Positions 22,613 to 30,824 of a DNA stretch of 36,789 nucleotides are shown here, piece after piece. The notes under the pieces were generated by a model. The model was not told where the DNA came from, did not search any database, and saw only the letters and a program-made list of their open reading frames with translations. The number at the start of each line of letters is the position of its first letter. The first letter of the stretch is position 1. The stretch comes from a virus. The stretch covers positions 1 to 36,789 of IMG/VR virus record IMGVR_UViG_3300032282_000877, one strand, 5' to 3'. Position numbers and translations under genes: made by a program.

Positions 22613-23305
22613 ATGGCAACAAAGGCAGACTTCTTTACCAAGAACAAGTACGTCGTACATGAGAAAGCAATTAGCCAAGAGATAGCAAGACTAGGCGCTC
22701 AGTATGCAATCTTTGATGCACTTCAAAATTACCAGGACGAAGGCACCCTAGCCAATAATGCACAGGTTCCTAAATCACATAGTAAGTATGCTGATCCATT
22801 TATGGAGGCATTAGAGTTACTTTTATTGCCTACAGTAGAAGAAAGTACTGGGCTATCTTTATACCCAACGTATTCCTATTATAGACTTTATAAACCAGGT
22901 GATGATCTTCTTCCACATACAGACCGTCCAGCCTGTGAAATTTCTTTAACTATTAACCTTGGCTATTTTTATAACACAAACATTAAAGATTATTCTTGGG
23001 ACATCTGGGTAGAAGGTAAAGCATTTAAAACTGAACCTGGAGATATGATTATTTATCGAGGCCTTGAAATGAAACACTGGCGTGAACCGTTTGCCGCTGG
23101 TCGTGGCTCTTGGCAAGTTCAAGCATTTTTGCATTATGTAGATGCTAATGGGCCATATGCTATGTGCAAGTTTGATGGCCGTCCTATGCTTGGTTACCCA
23201 ATCTCTCATAAACAACCAGGATTAGACTCTCTTGCTGAGGGACTTGCAGCGACTAACTTTAATAAACCTGATTTATCAAATGCAGTTATTCACGTATCAC
23301 GATAG
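22613..23305 (+). CDS. 2-oxoglutarate/Fe(II)-dependent oxygenase
   Basis: 230 residues, with TAGGAGG before the start. Residues 88-120 read SYYRLYKPGDDLLPHTDRP and a strand SLTINLG; the HxD metal pair is H102 and D104. The distal ligand is probably H155 in MKHWREPF, followed by a strand WQVQAFLHYVD. This order is that of the double-stranded beta-helix oxygenases. They use O2 and 2-oxoglutarate to hydroxylate protein, sugar or nucleic acid. It is on the plus strand, opposite the flanking fibre genes, and paired with a second, different oxygenase 9 nt downstream. The substrate is not known; virion fibres are the obvious neighbours. Confidence 0.8.
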   Translation: MATKADFFTKNKYVVHEKAISQEIARLGAQYAIFDALQNYQDEGTLANNAQVPKSHSKYADPFMEALELLLLPTVEESTGLSLYPTYSYYRLYKPGDDLLPHTDRPACEISLTINLGYFYNTNIKDYSWDIWVEGKAFKTEPGDMIIYRGLEMKHWREPFAAGRGSWQVQAFLHYVDANGPYAMCKFDGRPMLGYPISHKQPGLDSLAEGLAATNFNKPDLSNAVIHVSR

Positions 23306-23314
23306 GGGATTACA

Positions 23315-23923
23315 ATGGAATATATTTTAGAAGCACCACTAGTACCAGATGATGTGGTAGCGGGTGCAATTCATATTTATAATAATGTATGGACAGATAC
23401 GGATGAAGTTATTGCTGCTATTGAAGAAGAGGTTTTAAAATCAGATAGCGGTCTTTTTTTTGATAAAGCAATGACTGTAGATCAAAATTGGAATGGTCCA
23501 CGCAGAAACCTTATTATGGGACTTACTTCTTCTGCTCGTCGAGGTAATATATTAGCCCAACAAATTCATAACCGTTATGGAATTACTCTTGATAGAGCAT
23601 TGACTGGATACGGTAAAAAGTTTGAAACTAATTATACATCTCATGAAGACTACGGATTACTTAAATACCGTGGTGAAAAAAAAGAACACTATGACGCCCA
23701 CTTTGATGGGGGCACCGACAGTGGTCGTTCAATTTCTGCTGTATTTTATTTAAATAATGATTATGAAGGTGGAGAAATTGAATTTGTTCATCATAACGTA
23801 AAAATTAAACCAGGTGCGGGAACACTAGTTTTGTTTCCAAGTAACTACGCTTACTCTCATATTGCTCACGAAGTAACTAGTGGAATTAAATACGCCATTG
23901 TTACCTGGGTACACGATAGATAG
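23315..23923 (+). CDS. Prolyl-4-hydroxylase-like 2OG/Fe(II) oxygenase
   Basis: 202 residues, with AGGGGA before the ATG. The C-terminal domain carries HYDAHFDGG (metal ligands H129 and D131), then ISAVFYLNNDYEGGEIEF, the P4H-type core, and SHIAHEVTSGIKYAIVTW with probable distal ligand H185 and 2-oxoglutarate-binding K192. All key residues are present, so it should be active. It is in one operon with the preceding oxygenase. Its stop abuts the stop of the minus-strand partner gene with no spacer. Prolyl hydroxylation is the family activity, but the nearby Gly-X-Y repeats have almost no proline, so other targets are likely. Confidence 0.85.
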   Translation: MEYILEAPLVPDDVVAGAIHIYNNVWTDTDEVIAAIEEEVLKSDSGLFFDKAMTVDQNWNGPRRNLIMGLTSSARRGNILAQQIHNRYGITLDRALTGYGKKFETNYTSHEDYGLLKYRGEKKEHYDAHFDGGTDSGRSISAVFYLNNDYEGGEIEFVHHNVKIKPGAGTLVLFPSNYAYSHIAHEVTSGIKYAIVTWVHDR

Positions 23924-24298
23924 TTAGTCAGTTACCTCAAAGTTAAGGGCTTTCCAACTAATAGTTTCTTCATCCCATTCATACATTAATTCATCTTCTG
24001 GATGAGCAACTGGTGGTTGCCACCACACGGTTTCTTCATTTAATATCCAAGATGGATAAGGTTGTATTGGAATAAAAGCATCAATATCTGGACTATAAGT
24101 AAACCCTATTCCTGCATAATTTTTTCTAAACGTTGCATTGTATGAAGTTTGAATCCAATTTCCACCATAAAGATTGTGACAAAATTCCTGTCCAATAGAT
24201 TCAACCTCATTACCATCTGCATCTGTAATATCAGAGTTATTAACTACAATGACTCTTAATACAATATTGTTGTTATCTAATTCAGCAAAGTGTGCCAT
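23924..24298 (-). CDS. Small fibre-partner protein, paralogue 2
   Basis: 124 residues, longer than its two paralogues. It shares MAHFAELDNNNIVLRVIVVN, WIQTSYNATFRKNYAGIGFTY and LNEETVWW with them, and adds a second WDEETISWKAL-like ending, which strengthens the likeness to tail fibre assembly proteins. The ATG shares TAATG with the stop of the fibre gene 24298-26073. It also has an insertion, ITDADGNEVESIGQEFC, in common with the copy at 27359-27616. A chaperone or cap of the preceding fibre is the most likely role, by inference. Confidence 0.65.
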   Translation of the reverse strand: MAHFAELDNNNIVLRVIVVNNSDITDADGNEVESIGQEFCHNLYGGNWIQTSYNATFRKNYAGIGFTYSPDIDAFIPIQPYPSWILNEETVWWQPPVAHPEDELMYEWDEETISWKALNFEVTD

Positions 24299-26073
24299 TA
24301 TGCTGGGTACCTTACAATTACAACACCTGAACCACCAGCAGATTGATTTGGAAATGATCCCGATAGAGGACCACTTGTTCCTGTACCTCCACCGCCACCG
24401 CCTGTGTTTGCTGTTGCTGATACGGGTGATCTACCAACATATGGACCGCCTGTTGGGGTAGGTCGAGACACAAGTATGCCACCTGTGCCACCGCCACCTG
24501 TGCCACCTACACCAGTAGTAGGAATACCTGATGAATTTGGAACTGACATATAAGTACCACCACCACCACCACCTGCATAAGTAGCACCAAAGTAAGGTAA
24601 CCCAACGCCACCATTAAAACCAATAAGTGCTGGAGAAATAGCATCTGCGCTTCTTCCACCAGCACCACCACCACCACCACCATTGTTTCTGTTGGTCCAG
24701 TCAGGTGCTCCTCCAGGATAACCTTGACCTGGTGTACCACTACCAAAGTTAGGACCATCTAAATAATTAGAGCCTGTTCCACCGCCAGAACCTCCAGGGT
24801 TTCCAGAGTTATTAGACCCACCAAAACCACCACCTATAGCAGTTGAATTTCCTTGGAAAGATGAAGGATTACCATTAGTTCCTGGATTAGACCCTGTACC
24901 GCCACCTCCAACAGTAACTGTATACACCCCTGATCCATTACCGCCTGTTGGTGTAAAGGCTGCTGGTTCGTAAACTAAACCACCAGCACCACCACCTCCA
25001 CGCTTTGATGTTTGAAGTGAAAGTGATTGATCAAATGAACCACCACCTCCACCTGCAACAACTAATACAACTCCCGCTGGTTGGCTACCTGATGTAACTG
25101 TAAATGATGAACTGCCAGTAAATGTGTGATAAACGTATCCATCACCTGGTGTTGTTTTAGTTCCGCCTGTTGCAATAAACGGTAGAGTTGGTGTTGCTGA
25201 AGTAGATGCGGAAGATGCGGCAGAAGTTCCATTAGCATTAGTTGCTGTAACTGTAAATGTATATGCAGTTCCGTTAGTTAAACCTGAAACTGTGATAGGA
25301 CTTGATGCACTTGTTCCCGTAAATCCTCCAGGTGATGATGTCGCAGTGTAAGTAGTTACTGCAGAACCACCAGTTGCATTACCTGTAAATGTTACAGAAA
25401 CCGCTCCACCAGTTAAGGCATCGGTAGCAGTTCCAATAGTTGGGGCTTGAGGAACAGATGACGGAGTTACAGCATTAGAAGAAGATGATGCTGTAGATGT
25501 TCCATTTGCATTTGTTGCGGTAACTGTATACGTACGAGAAGTTCCCGCCCCTGTTGTTTCAGAAACTACAATTGGACTAGCAGAACCCGTAGCCGTATTA
25601 CCTGATGAAGATGTAACTGTATACGTTGAAACTGTTGCTCCGCCAGATGCTCCCGCTGTAAATGGCACAGATACGTTAGCAGATCCAGTATAAGACTGAC
25701 CAGTAGCAACAGATGCAGTACCAATAGTTGGGTTTTGAGGAAGTGTTGTTGCTGTAAAAGATGCCGAGGTAGTAGCAGATCCCGTAGCACTCACGTTAGA
25801 CGGAGTGACAGTTACTGTGTACGAGGTGGCACTTGATAGGCCCGTTAATGTTACTGGGCTAGAACTAGCAATAGTTGTAGTCGTTGTAGGCGTTGTTGCA
25901 ATGGAATAAGAAGATGGAAGACCACCAGTAGGGCTAGAAAACGTTATGGTTGCTGCGGCGTTATTGTAGGCACGGGCAGTTCCTACGTTGACGGCAGATA
26001 CTGTAGGTGCATCAGGAACGTCAGGGATCTTATTGGCAAGGTTACTGACGCCACGACTCTTCTTATCTGGCAC
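24298..26073 (-). CDS. Fibronectin-III and glycine-rich tail fibre
   Basis: 591 residues. The start is GTG at 26071-26073 with AAAGGAG 8 nt upstream. Three fibronectin-III-like units fill residues about 20-300 (VTLTGLSSATSYTVTVTPS, TSRTYTVTATNANG, NGTAYTFTVTATNANG). The rest is a glycine-rich domain opening VVLVVAGGGGGS and ending GGSGVVIVRYPA. The first 50 residues resemble those of the fibre at 20925-22406 (DVGTARAYNN), so the two are paralogues by duplication and module gain. Probably a receptor-binding or decorative fibre. Confidence 0.8.
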   Translation of the reverse strand: MPDKKSRGVSNLANKIPDVPDAPTVSAVNVGTARAYNNAAATITFSSPTGGLPSSYSIATTPTTTTTIASSSPVTLTGLSSATSYTVTVTPSNVSATGSATTSASFTATTLPQNPTIGTASVATGQSYTGSANVSVPFTAGASGGATVSTYTVTSSSGNTATGSASPIVVSETTGAGTSRTYTVTATNANGTSTASSSSNAVTPSSVPQAPTIGTATDALTGGAVSVTFTGNATGGSAVTTYTATSSPGGFTGTSASSPITVSGLTNGTAYTFTVTATNANGTSAASSASTSATPTLPFIATGGTKTTPGDGYVYHTFTGSSSFTVTSGSQPAGVVLVVAGGGGGSFDQSLSLQTSKRGGGGAGGLVYEPAAFTPTGGNGSGVYTVTVGGGGTGSNPGTNGNPSSFQGNSTAIGGGFGGSNNSGNPGGSGGGTGSNYLDGPNFGSGTPGQGYPGGAPDWTNRNNGGGGGGAGGRSADAISPALIGFNGGVGLPYFGATYAGGGGGGTYMSVPNSSGIPTTGVGGTGGGGTGGILVSRPTPTGGPYVGRSPVSATANTGGGGGGTGTSGPLSGSFPNQSAGGSGVVIVRYPA

Positions 26074-26108
26074 TAGTTAATCTCCTTTAAATATTGAGGC
26101 GCAAAAAA

Positions 26109-26375
26109 TTATTCAGCAGGTGTTTCTTCAGTAAGTAATCCTATAGAAATAAGATACTCATTGTCTGCTGGAATAAAGGCAGTTCCATCCCACACACTAT
26201 GAAGTGGTGGAATTACGCCTGCATTGCATCCACATACTACGTACGTATCTCCTGGAACAAATCGGTTGATACCTTCAAGGTTATCTACGTCATGGTCAGC
26301 AAATGTTGTTACTTGTATAACACGATTATCTGATGTGCGTACGAATGCGTGTTCGTGTTCTGTTAAATGATTCAT
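26109..26375 (-). CDS. Small hypothetical virion-associated protein
   Basis: 88 residues, with AGGATAA upstream of the ATG. It contains FVRTSDNRVIQVTTF and FVPGDTYVVCGCNAGVIPPLHSVWDGTAFIPADNEY, a beta-rich small domain with two Cys. The WDGTAFI phrase is like the C-terminal ends of fibre-partner proteins. It lies between two glycine-rich fibre genes. It may be a third class of fibre partner for the fibre at 26385-27359. Family not recognised. Confidence 0.55.
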   Translation of the reverse strand: MNHLTEHEHAFVRTSDNRVIQVTTFADHDVDNLEGINRFVPGDTYVVCGCNAGVIPPLHSVWDGTAFIPADNEYLISIGLLTEETPAE

Positions 26376-26384
26376 TATTTATCC

Positions 26385-27359
26385 TTATCCTACATACCTA
26401 AGAACGACTAGACCTGAACCACCAACGCCGCCATTCTTAGTAGTTGCAGCAGTTGGCGAATAAGTTCTGCCCCCACCGCCACCGCTTCCAGTATTTGCTG
26501 TTGCCGCTACACCATTGGTGTAACCAACAGTATATCCAGCACCATAAGTAGTTACTGCAATGTCCCCGCTACTAAAAGAACCTCCTGCTGCTAAATATCT
26601 ATCAAAAGTTCTTGTTCCTAATCCACCAACAGTTTCATTAACTGTTCCACCTTTATATCCAGTTAATCCAGCAGTTGTTGCTGTTCCTCCAGAACTATTA
26701 TTTGTTCCAAAACCCGCACCACTTGAACTAGCAGAACCACCAGAACCTCCGCCACCACCAGATTCGTTTTGGTTTCCAGCGCCTCCATTTCCTCCACCTG
26801 ATGCTCCAGTTAATCCAGCAGTAGTTGATGGACAACCACCACCTCCACCGCCTGCAGCAGATGTATACGTTGTAGTTGATGTGTTTCCAACAATTGATGA
26901 TGTGCTTCCATTAGAACCTCGTGTATCACCAGTTCCACCACTACCACCAGCACCTACTGTAATATTTAAAGTTGTATCACCAGAAATAGTAATTAATTTT
27001 TCTACTACTTGACCAGCACCACCAGAACCTCCGCCAGTAGAAGTTGCTGGTGCACCGCCGCCACCACCACCACCGCCAACTACTAGCGCCCATATTTTTG
27101 TAACACCTGTTGGAATTGTGTACGTAGCATTAGATGATGTGAATACAACTTCTTGAAGTTGTACAGATGCAACGCTGCCCCATGATGTTGCAGAACCATT
27201 AGTAGTTAGGTACTTACCAGAGTTACCAGTCTGAGATGGAAGTGTTGCTTTGGCGTCTAACTGAGTCTGAATAGAAGAAGTAACACCATCTACATAGCCC
27301 AACTCCGTTGGACTTACTGTGGTCAGGGCGTTATCTGCCAGGTTTCTTGCTTTTGTCAT
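26385..27359 (-). CDS. Glycine-rich tail fibre
   Basis: 324 residues. The first 70 hold the connector text MTKARNLADNALTTVSPTE, a common phage fibre N-terminus, and LPSQTGNSGKYLTTNGS, which also occurs in the small structural protein at 6479-6931. From about residue 70 the glycine-rich domain begins: IPTGVTKIWALVVGGGGGGGG, and it ends GGVGGSGLVVLRYVG. No fibronectin unit is present. The ATG shares TAATG with the stop of the partner gene upstream. Likely a virion fibre attached by its N-terminal connector. Confidence 0.8.
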   Translation of the reverse strand: MTKARNLADNALTTVSPTELGYVDGVTSSIQTQLDAKATLPSQTGNSGKYLTTNGSATSWGSVASVQLQEVVFTSSNATYTIPTGVTKIWALVVGGGGGGGGAPATSTGGGSGGAGQVVEKLITISGDTTLNITVGAGGSGGTGDTRGSNGSTSSIVGNTSTTTYTSAAGGGGGGCPSTTAGLTGASGGGNGGAGNQNESGGGGGSGGSASSSGAGFGTNNSSGGTATTAGLTGYKGGTVNETVGGLGTRTFDRYLAAGGSFSSGDIAVTTYGAGYTVGYTNGVAATANTGSGGGGGRTYSPTAATTKNGGVGGSGLVVLRYVG

Positions 27360-27616
27360 TATTCAGTTACCTCTTCTGTTGATACTGGATAAATAAATTC
27401 ATCTAGTTGGGCGTCATAAATCATTCCTGGGCCCGCAAATCTTCCACGGAAAGTTGCATTGTATGAAGTCTGTTTCCACTCTCCACCAAATGTGTCAGCG
27501 CAGAATTGTGCGCCAATAGATTCTTGTTCAATGCCGTTCTCATCTTTAAGAACTTCATTGTTAATAACAATTACTTGACGGACTATTCCGTTTTCTAATT
27601 TTGCAAAGTGTGCCAT
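27359..27616 (-). CDS. Small fibre-partner protein, paralogue 3
   Basis: 85 residues. MAHFAKLENGIVRQVIVIN, ESIGAQFCADTFGGEWKQTSYNATF and FAGPGMIYDAQLDEFIYP align with the other two copies, but the C-terminal LNEET part is missing, so this copy is shorter. The gene begins 2 nt after the stop of the fibre gene 27619-28455 and ends in TAATG with the next fibre gene. Its place between two fibres supports the pairing of a fibre with the small gene that follows. Confidence 0.65.
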   Translation of the reverse strand: MAHFAKLENGIVRQVIVINNEVLKDENGIEQESIGAQFCADTFGGEWKQTSYNATFRGRFAGPGMIYDAQLDEFIYPVSTEEVTE

Positions 27617-27618
27617 AA

Positions 27619-28455
27619 CTATCCAATCACTACCACTACGTATCCAGAACCACCCGCACGTCCTGTAATGATGTTATTACCAGGTGCTCCACCACCACCA
27701 CCTCTATTGGCAGTTCCAGCAACACCATTGTTGTTTGCAGCGCCACCATTGCCGCCACCTCCAGAACCTCCAACACCACCAGGAGTTGAGGTACTTCCAG
27801 CACCTCCACCACCTGAATAAAATATTGCAGCGCCTCCAACAATTGTATTTGATAAACCTACTCCGCCATCTGGACTGGAGCCAGCGCCTCCAGCGCCACC
27901 ACCTCCGCCACCATTAGTTCCATTTCCAGTTGCTCCATCTGAACCTTGACCAGAAACACTAGTGCCACCTGCAACTGTGGCAGAAATAGAACCTCCACCT
28001 CCAGAACCACCGTGTTTTCCTCCAACTGTACCTGAACTAGTAACGGGTAAAGAACCACCTCCGCCACCAAAAGCGTAAATATTAGAAAGTGCTGAAGAAG
28101 TACCCTGTTGTGCTAACTGTACACTCCAAGAAACGGCACCACCTGCGGTGTCTGGAGCACCACCAGCACCAACAGTTACTGTAAGAGTTCCAGAAGGAAG
28201 AATTTGAGTAGCGTTGTAAACATACCCACCAGCACCACCGCCACCGCTAGATGTGCCTCCGCTACTTCCACCACCACCAACTACTAAAATTTCTGCAGTA
28301 CCAGCAGTACCTACAGTAATAGAACCAGAGCCAGTAAACTTATAAATAGTCTTACCAGCACGAGTTGAAGAGTCAATAGTAGGTGAGCCAGTAGAACCAG
28401 TTACTGTTGCTTTACCTATTCCACCTGCAGATACTGGAGAAAATAATGGTGACAT
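27619..28455 (-). CDS. Glycine-rich tail fibre
   Basis: 278 residues. A short N-terminus (MSPLFSPVSAGGIGKATVTG) leads into the glycine-rich domain: AEILVVGGGGSSGG, GGGGAGGYVYNA, and an end GGSGYVVVVIG. No fibronectin unit. The absence of a normal attachment domain means it must join another fibre protein, perhaps the product of the preceding gene (28470-29300). High glycine and alternating small residues suit a polyglycine sandwich fold. Confidence 0.75.
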   Translation of the reverse strand: MSPLFSPVSAGGIGKATVTGSTGSPTIDSSTRAGKTIYKFTGSGSITVGTAGTAEILVVGGGGSSGGTSSGGGGAGGYVYNATQILPSGTLTVTVGAGGAPDTAGGAVSWSVQLAQQGTSSALSNIYAFGGGGGSLPVTSSGTVGGKHGGSGGGGSISATVAGGTSVSGQGSDGATGNGTNGGGGGGAGGAGSSPDGGVGLSNTIVGGAAIFYSGGGGAGSTSTPGGVGGSGGGGNGGAANNNGVAGTANRGGGGGAPGNNIITGRAGGSGYVVVVIG

Positions 28456-28469
28456 TTATTGGGCCGCCT

Positions 28470-29300
28470 TTATGCGTACTTTACTGGGCCAGCACCGAAT
28501 ACGGTGTAGGTTGGAGTTGCCGCTGTCTTAACAATAGTAAATGTATACACGTCAACTGCTGATGCGTTTCCTGCTGCTGGAGCAGTACCACCAGAGTACT
28601 TGACTGTCTGAGCGTTTCCGTCAATTGTGAGGGCCGTCATGTAATAAGCCGTAGATCCTTGTGTTACTAAAAATGAAATTGTTAAAGAATCATTAGTTGC
28701 TAATTTAGAGGCCAAAGTAGTTGAGCCAGAACCACGGACGTTAAGAGTCCAGTTAGCAGAAGCAGATGTGGTGTAATACAAAACGCCTTGAGTATCTGCG
28801 TCATAGTTAACTGTTCCAGTAGCAGCCGTCGCAGATACCGTTGTGCGTTCTTCAGGTGATACCAAGATAGATGCAGTAAGCGCATCCGTCCATTTTACTC
28901 CTGCTGTTTGAGCAGAGTCAGCAACAAGCACTGTGTTATTAGCGCCAACAGCCACGTTTGTTACAACGTTATCTGCAGTAGCAACAATTAAATCGCCCTT
29001 GGTATTAACAAGGGTCTGATCTACAGCATTAGCAATAACAAACTCAGAAAAGGTAAGGATCTCTACCACGTCATTTGCTGCCAAGGCAGAGAGTGCTGTG
29101 ATGCTTGTTCCGCTTGTTCCTGTGTAATCTTGACCACGAACCATCAGAACGCCGTTGATGTATACCTGCTCTTTACCTGCTACGTAAGCAAGTACTGCGC
29201 CATTAGCGTCAACGCCTGATACAGATGTCTCAGAACCAACAGCAACAAAACGATAACGAGTAAGTGTTGCTACCTGTGGATTTGCTGTTGAGATTGACAT
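28470..29300 (-). CDS. Virion structural protein, fibre N-terminal type
   Basis: 276 residues. It opens with a beta-rich region containing KEQVYINGVLMVRGQDYTGTSGTSITALSALAANDVVEIL, the pattern of phage fibre neck domains, then LVNTKGDLIVATADNVVTNVAVGANNTVLVADS, a common fibre connector. The C-terminal half is a beta-sandwich-like region. The ATG shares TAATG with the upstream gene, and the next gene is a glycine-rich fibre. Probably a fibre stalk or adaptor. No enzyme residues seen. Confidence 0.7.
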   Translation of the reverse strand: MSISTANPQVATLTRYRFVAVGSETSVSGVDANGAVLAYVAGKEQVYINGVLMVRGQDYTGTSGTSITALSALAANDVVEILTFSEFVIANAVDQTLVNTKGDLIVATADNVVTNVAVGANNTVLVADSAQTAGVKWTDALTASILVSPEERTTVSATAATGTVNYDADTQGVLYYTTSASANWTLNVRGSGSTTLASKLATNDSLTISFLVTQGSTAYYMTALTIDGNAQTVKYSGGTAPAAGNASAVDVYTFTIVKTAATPTYTVFGAGPVKYA

Positions 29301-29662
29301 TAGGAGATTTCGCTCCCAAAGAGTGTAAAGGACATAGTTGCTGCGGAAGCGTACACAGTAACAATATCTGTTGTTGCTAACGTGATTCCAAGAGTAAGAG
29401 CAGTCGTATCAGAGGCTGCAACTGTAGCGCCATAAACAACGTAGTGTTGAGTAGCGATTGCGGCTCCAGCAGGACGAACTGCAATTCTGTAAGTACCAGC
29501 AGATGATGCCTGGTTACAGATTACGACAGTTGAAATAACGGTAGATGTTAATGCTGGGACTGTGTAGAGGTTGGTATTGGTGGTGGCTGTAAGGGTTGCG
29601 GATCCATTACCTGTACTACCAGAAGAACCTGTTTGTGCTAAGACTTTATAAACTGTAGGCAT
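29300..29662 (-). CDS. Small beta-rich virion structural protein
   Basis: 120 residues, Thr/Ala/Val-rich. It contains TLTATTNTNLYTVPALTSTVISTVVICNQ and RIAVRPAGAA, a pattern found in small phage virion proteins, likely a beta-sandwich. AAGGAG precedes the ATG at 29660-29662. It is first in the minus-strand fibre operon that follows the divergent spacer with the glycan island. Function is structural by context. Confidence 0.65.
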   Translation of the reverse strand: MPTVYKVLAQTGSSGSTGNGSATLTATTNTNLYTVPALTSTVISTVVICNQASSAGTYRIAVRPAGAAIATQHYVVYGATVAASDTTALTLGITLATTDIVTVYASAATMSFTLFGSEIS

Positions 29663-29730
29663 GAAACTCCTTCGAAGGGATAAGCATAGGTTAACTGGTG
29701 CATAAAGCCTATGTGGGCTAAAGTGTAGAC
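29663..29730. promoter_or_regulatory. Divergent promoter region between fibre operon and glycan island
   Basis: This 68-nt gap separates a minus-strand structural gene from the plus-strand island. On the plus strand it holds TTAACT (29691-29696), CCTATGT (29708-29714) and TAAAGT (29719-29724). TAAAGT ends 6 nt before the ATG and there is no clear SD, so a leaderless transcript is possible, as is common in actinobacteria. The minus gene has AAGGAG. Tentative. Confidence 0.35.
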
Positions 29731-30726
29731 ATGAATTTGGTGCATAAATCGGTTTCTAGAGGCGGAAAATTAGCCGCTCTCGTTATACCTCCAACCCTTA
29801 CATCTGGTACTGGGCAGTGTAACCCGTCCGTATTTATTGATGACGATGGCGACATTCTGGTCAACCTTCGTCACATTAATTATACCCTGTATCACGCAGA
29901 GAAAAATCAAAAGTTCCCAAGTCCTTGGGGCCCTCTTTCTTATCTGCATCCTGAGAAAGATCAACGTCTCGTTACTATTAATTATCTCTGCCGCCTTGAT
30001 GATGATTACAAAATCATTAATTACACAGAAGTTGATTATTCTGCCCTCAATGTCCCACCTATCTGGGAGTTTGTAGGAGAAGAAGATTGCCGAGTAGTGC
30101 GTTGGGATGGCGACCTGTACCTCATTGGAGTACGCAGAGATACCACCACTAATGGCGTTGGACGTATGGAGTACTCAAAGATTGAATTAGATAAAGACAA
30201 GTGGACTGCTACCGAAGTTCAACGAGTCCGTATTCCAGCGCCATTAAAAGATGAGTCTTACTGCGAAAAGAATTGGATGCCAGTTCTTGACATGCCGTAT
30301 CACTTTGTTAAGTGGACTATGCCTACTGAACTAGTTAAGTCTAATCCTAATAAGCCAGAGACTGAACAAGTCTTTATTAAAGAGACTAAGGCTGCTCCTA
30401 ATGACCAGCGTGGTGGATCTCAGATTCTTCCTTGGAAGGATTACTACATCACTGTTACCCATGAAGTTAAATTGTGGAAGAATTACCTTAATCAAAAAGA
30501 TGCAATCTATCGTCACCGTTTAATTGTCTGGGATAGAGACTTTAACTTCCTAGGACATAGCCCTGAAAACTTTTCATTCCTAGATGGGCAGATTGAGTTC
30601 TGTCCAGGTGGCGCTATCTATAAGGGAGATCTACTTCTTACTTTTGGTTTCCAAGATAACGCAGCATTCTTATTACGTGTACCTGGAGATCTTGTAGATG
30701 AAATGATTGCGGAGGCTATAGCGTGA
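29731..30726 (+). CDS. Beta-propeller protein resembling glycoside phosphorylase/hydrolase (GH130-like)
   Basis: 331 residues. Repeated blade patterns are visible: CNPSVFIDDDGDILVNLRHINY, EEDCRVVRWDGDLYLIGVRRD, EKNWMPV, QRGGSQILPWKDYYITVTHEV, and FCPGGAIYKGDLLLTFGFQDNAAFLLRVP. The order EDxR, then KNW, then HE resembles five-bladed propellers of the GH130/GH43-like clan, which act on glycans. It is first in the plus-strand island with an ATP-grasp enzyme and a glycosyltransferase, so glycan building or remodelling is likely. Catalytic residues cannot be fixed here, and a binding-only propeller is possible. Confidence 0.65.
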   Translation: MNLVHKSVSRGGKLAALVIPPTLTSGTGQCNPSVFIDDDGDILVNLRHINYTLYHAEKNQKFPSPWGPLSYLHPEKDQRLVTINYLCRLDDDYKIINYTEVDYSALNVPPIWEFVGEEDCRVVRWDGDLYLIGVRRDTTTNGVGRMEYSKIELDKDKWTATEVQRVRIPAPLKDESYCEKNWMPVLDMPYHFVKWTMPTELVKSNPNKPETEQVFIKETKAAPNDQRGGSQILPWKDYYITVTHEVKLWKNYLNQKDAIYRHRLIVWDRDFNFLGHSPENFSFLDGQIEFCPGGAIYKGDLLLTFGFQDNAAFLLRVPGDLVDEMIAEAIA

Positions 30727-30824
30727 ACGAGTGTTATTTCTGTCAGGGAGAAGGTTTACTGCAATCAGGAGAAGAATGCACTTGTGCTGTAGGCAAGTGT
30801 GAATGTATGGGGTGTCATGAATAA
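30723..30824 (+). CDS. Cys-rich 33-residue metal-binding microprotein
   Basis: The GTG start (30723-30725) overlaps the previous stop by 4 nt and has GGAGG 7 nt upstream. The peptide has 7 Cys: C4-x2-C7, then C19-x-C21, C26-x-C28-x2-C31 followed by His32. The first part, CYFCQGEG, fits the CxxCxGxG motif of DnaJ-type zinc-finger repeats. It probably binds one or two zinc ions. Its end overlaps the ATG of the next gene by 8 nt, so three genes are tightly coupled. Function unknown. Confidence 0.6.
   Translation: MNECYFCQGEGLLQSGEECTCAVGKCECMGCHE

Noticed and set aside
26560-27820. Proline-rich plus-strand frames opposite the glycine-rich fibres
   Set aside because: Poly-Pro text is the reverse of GGN glycine codons; the minus-strand fibres explain the open frames.
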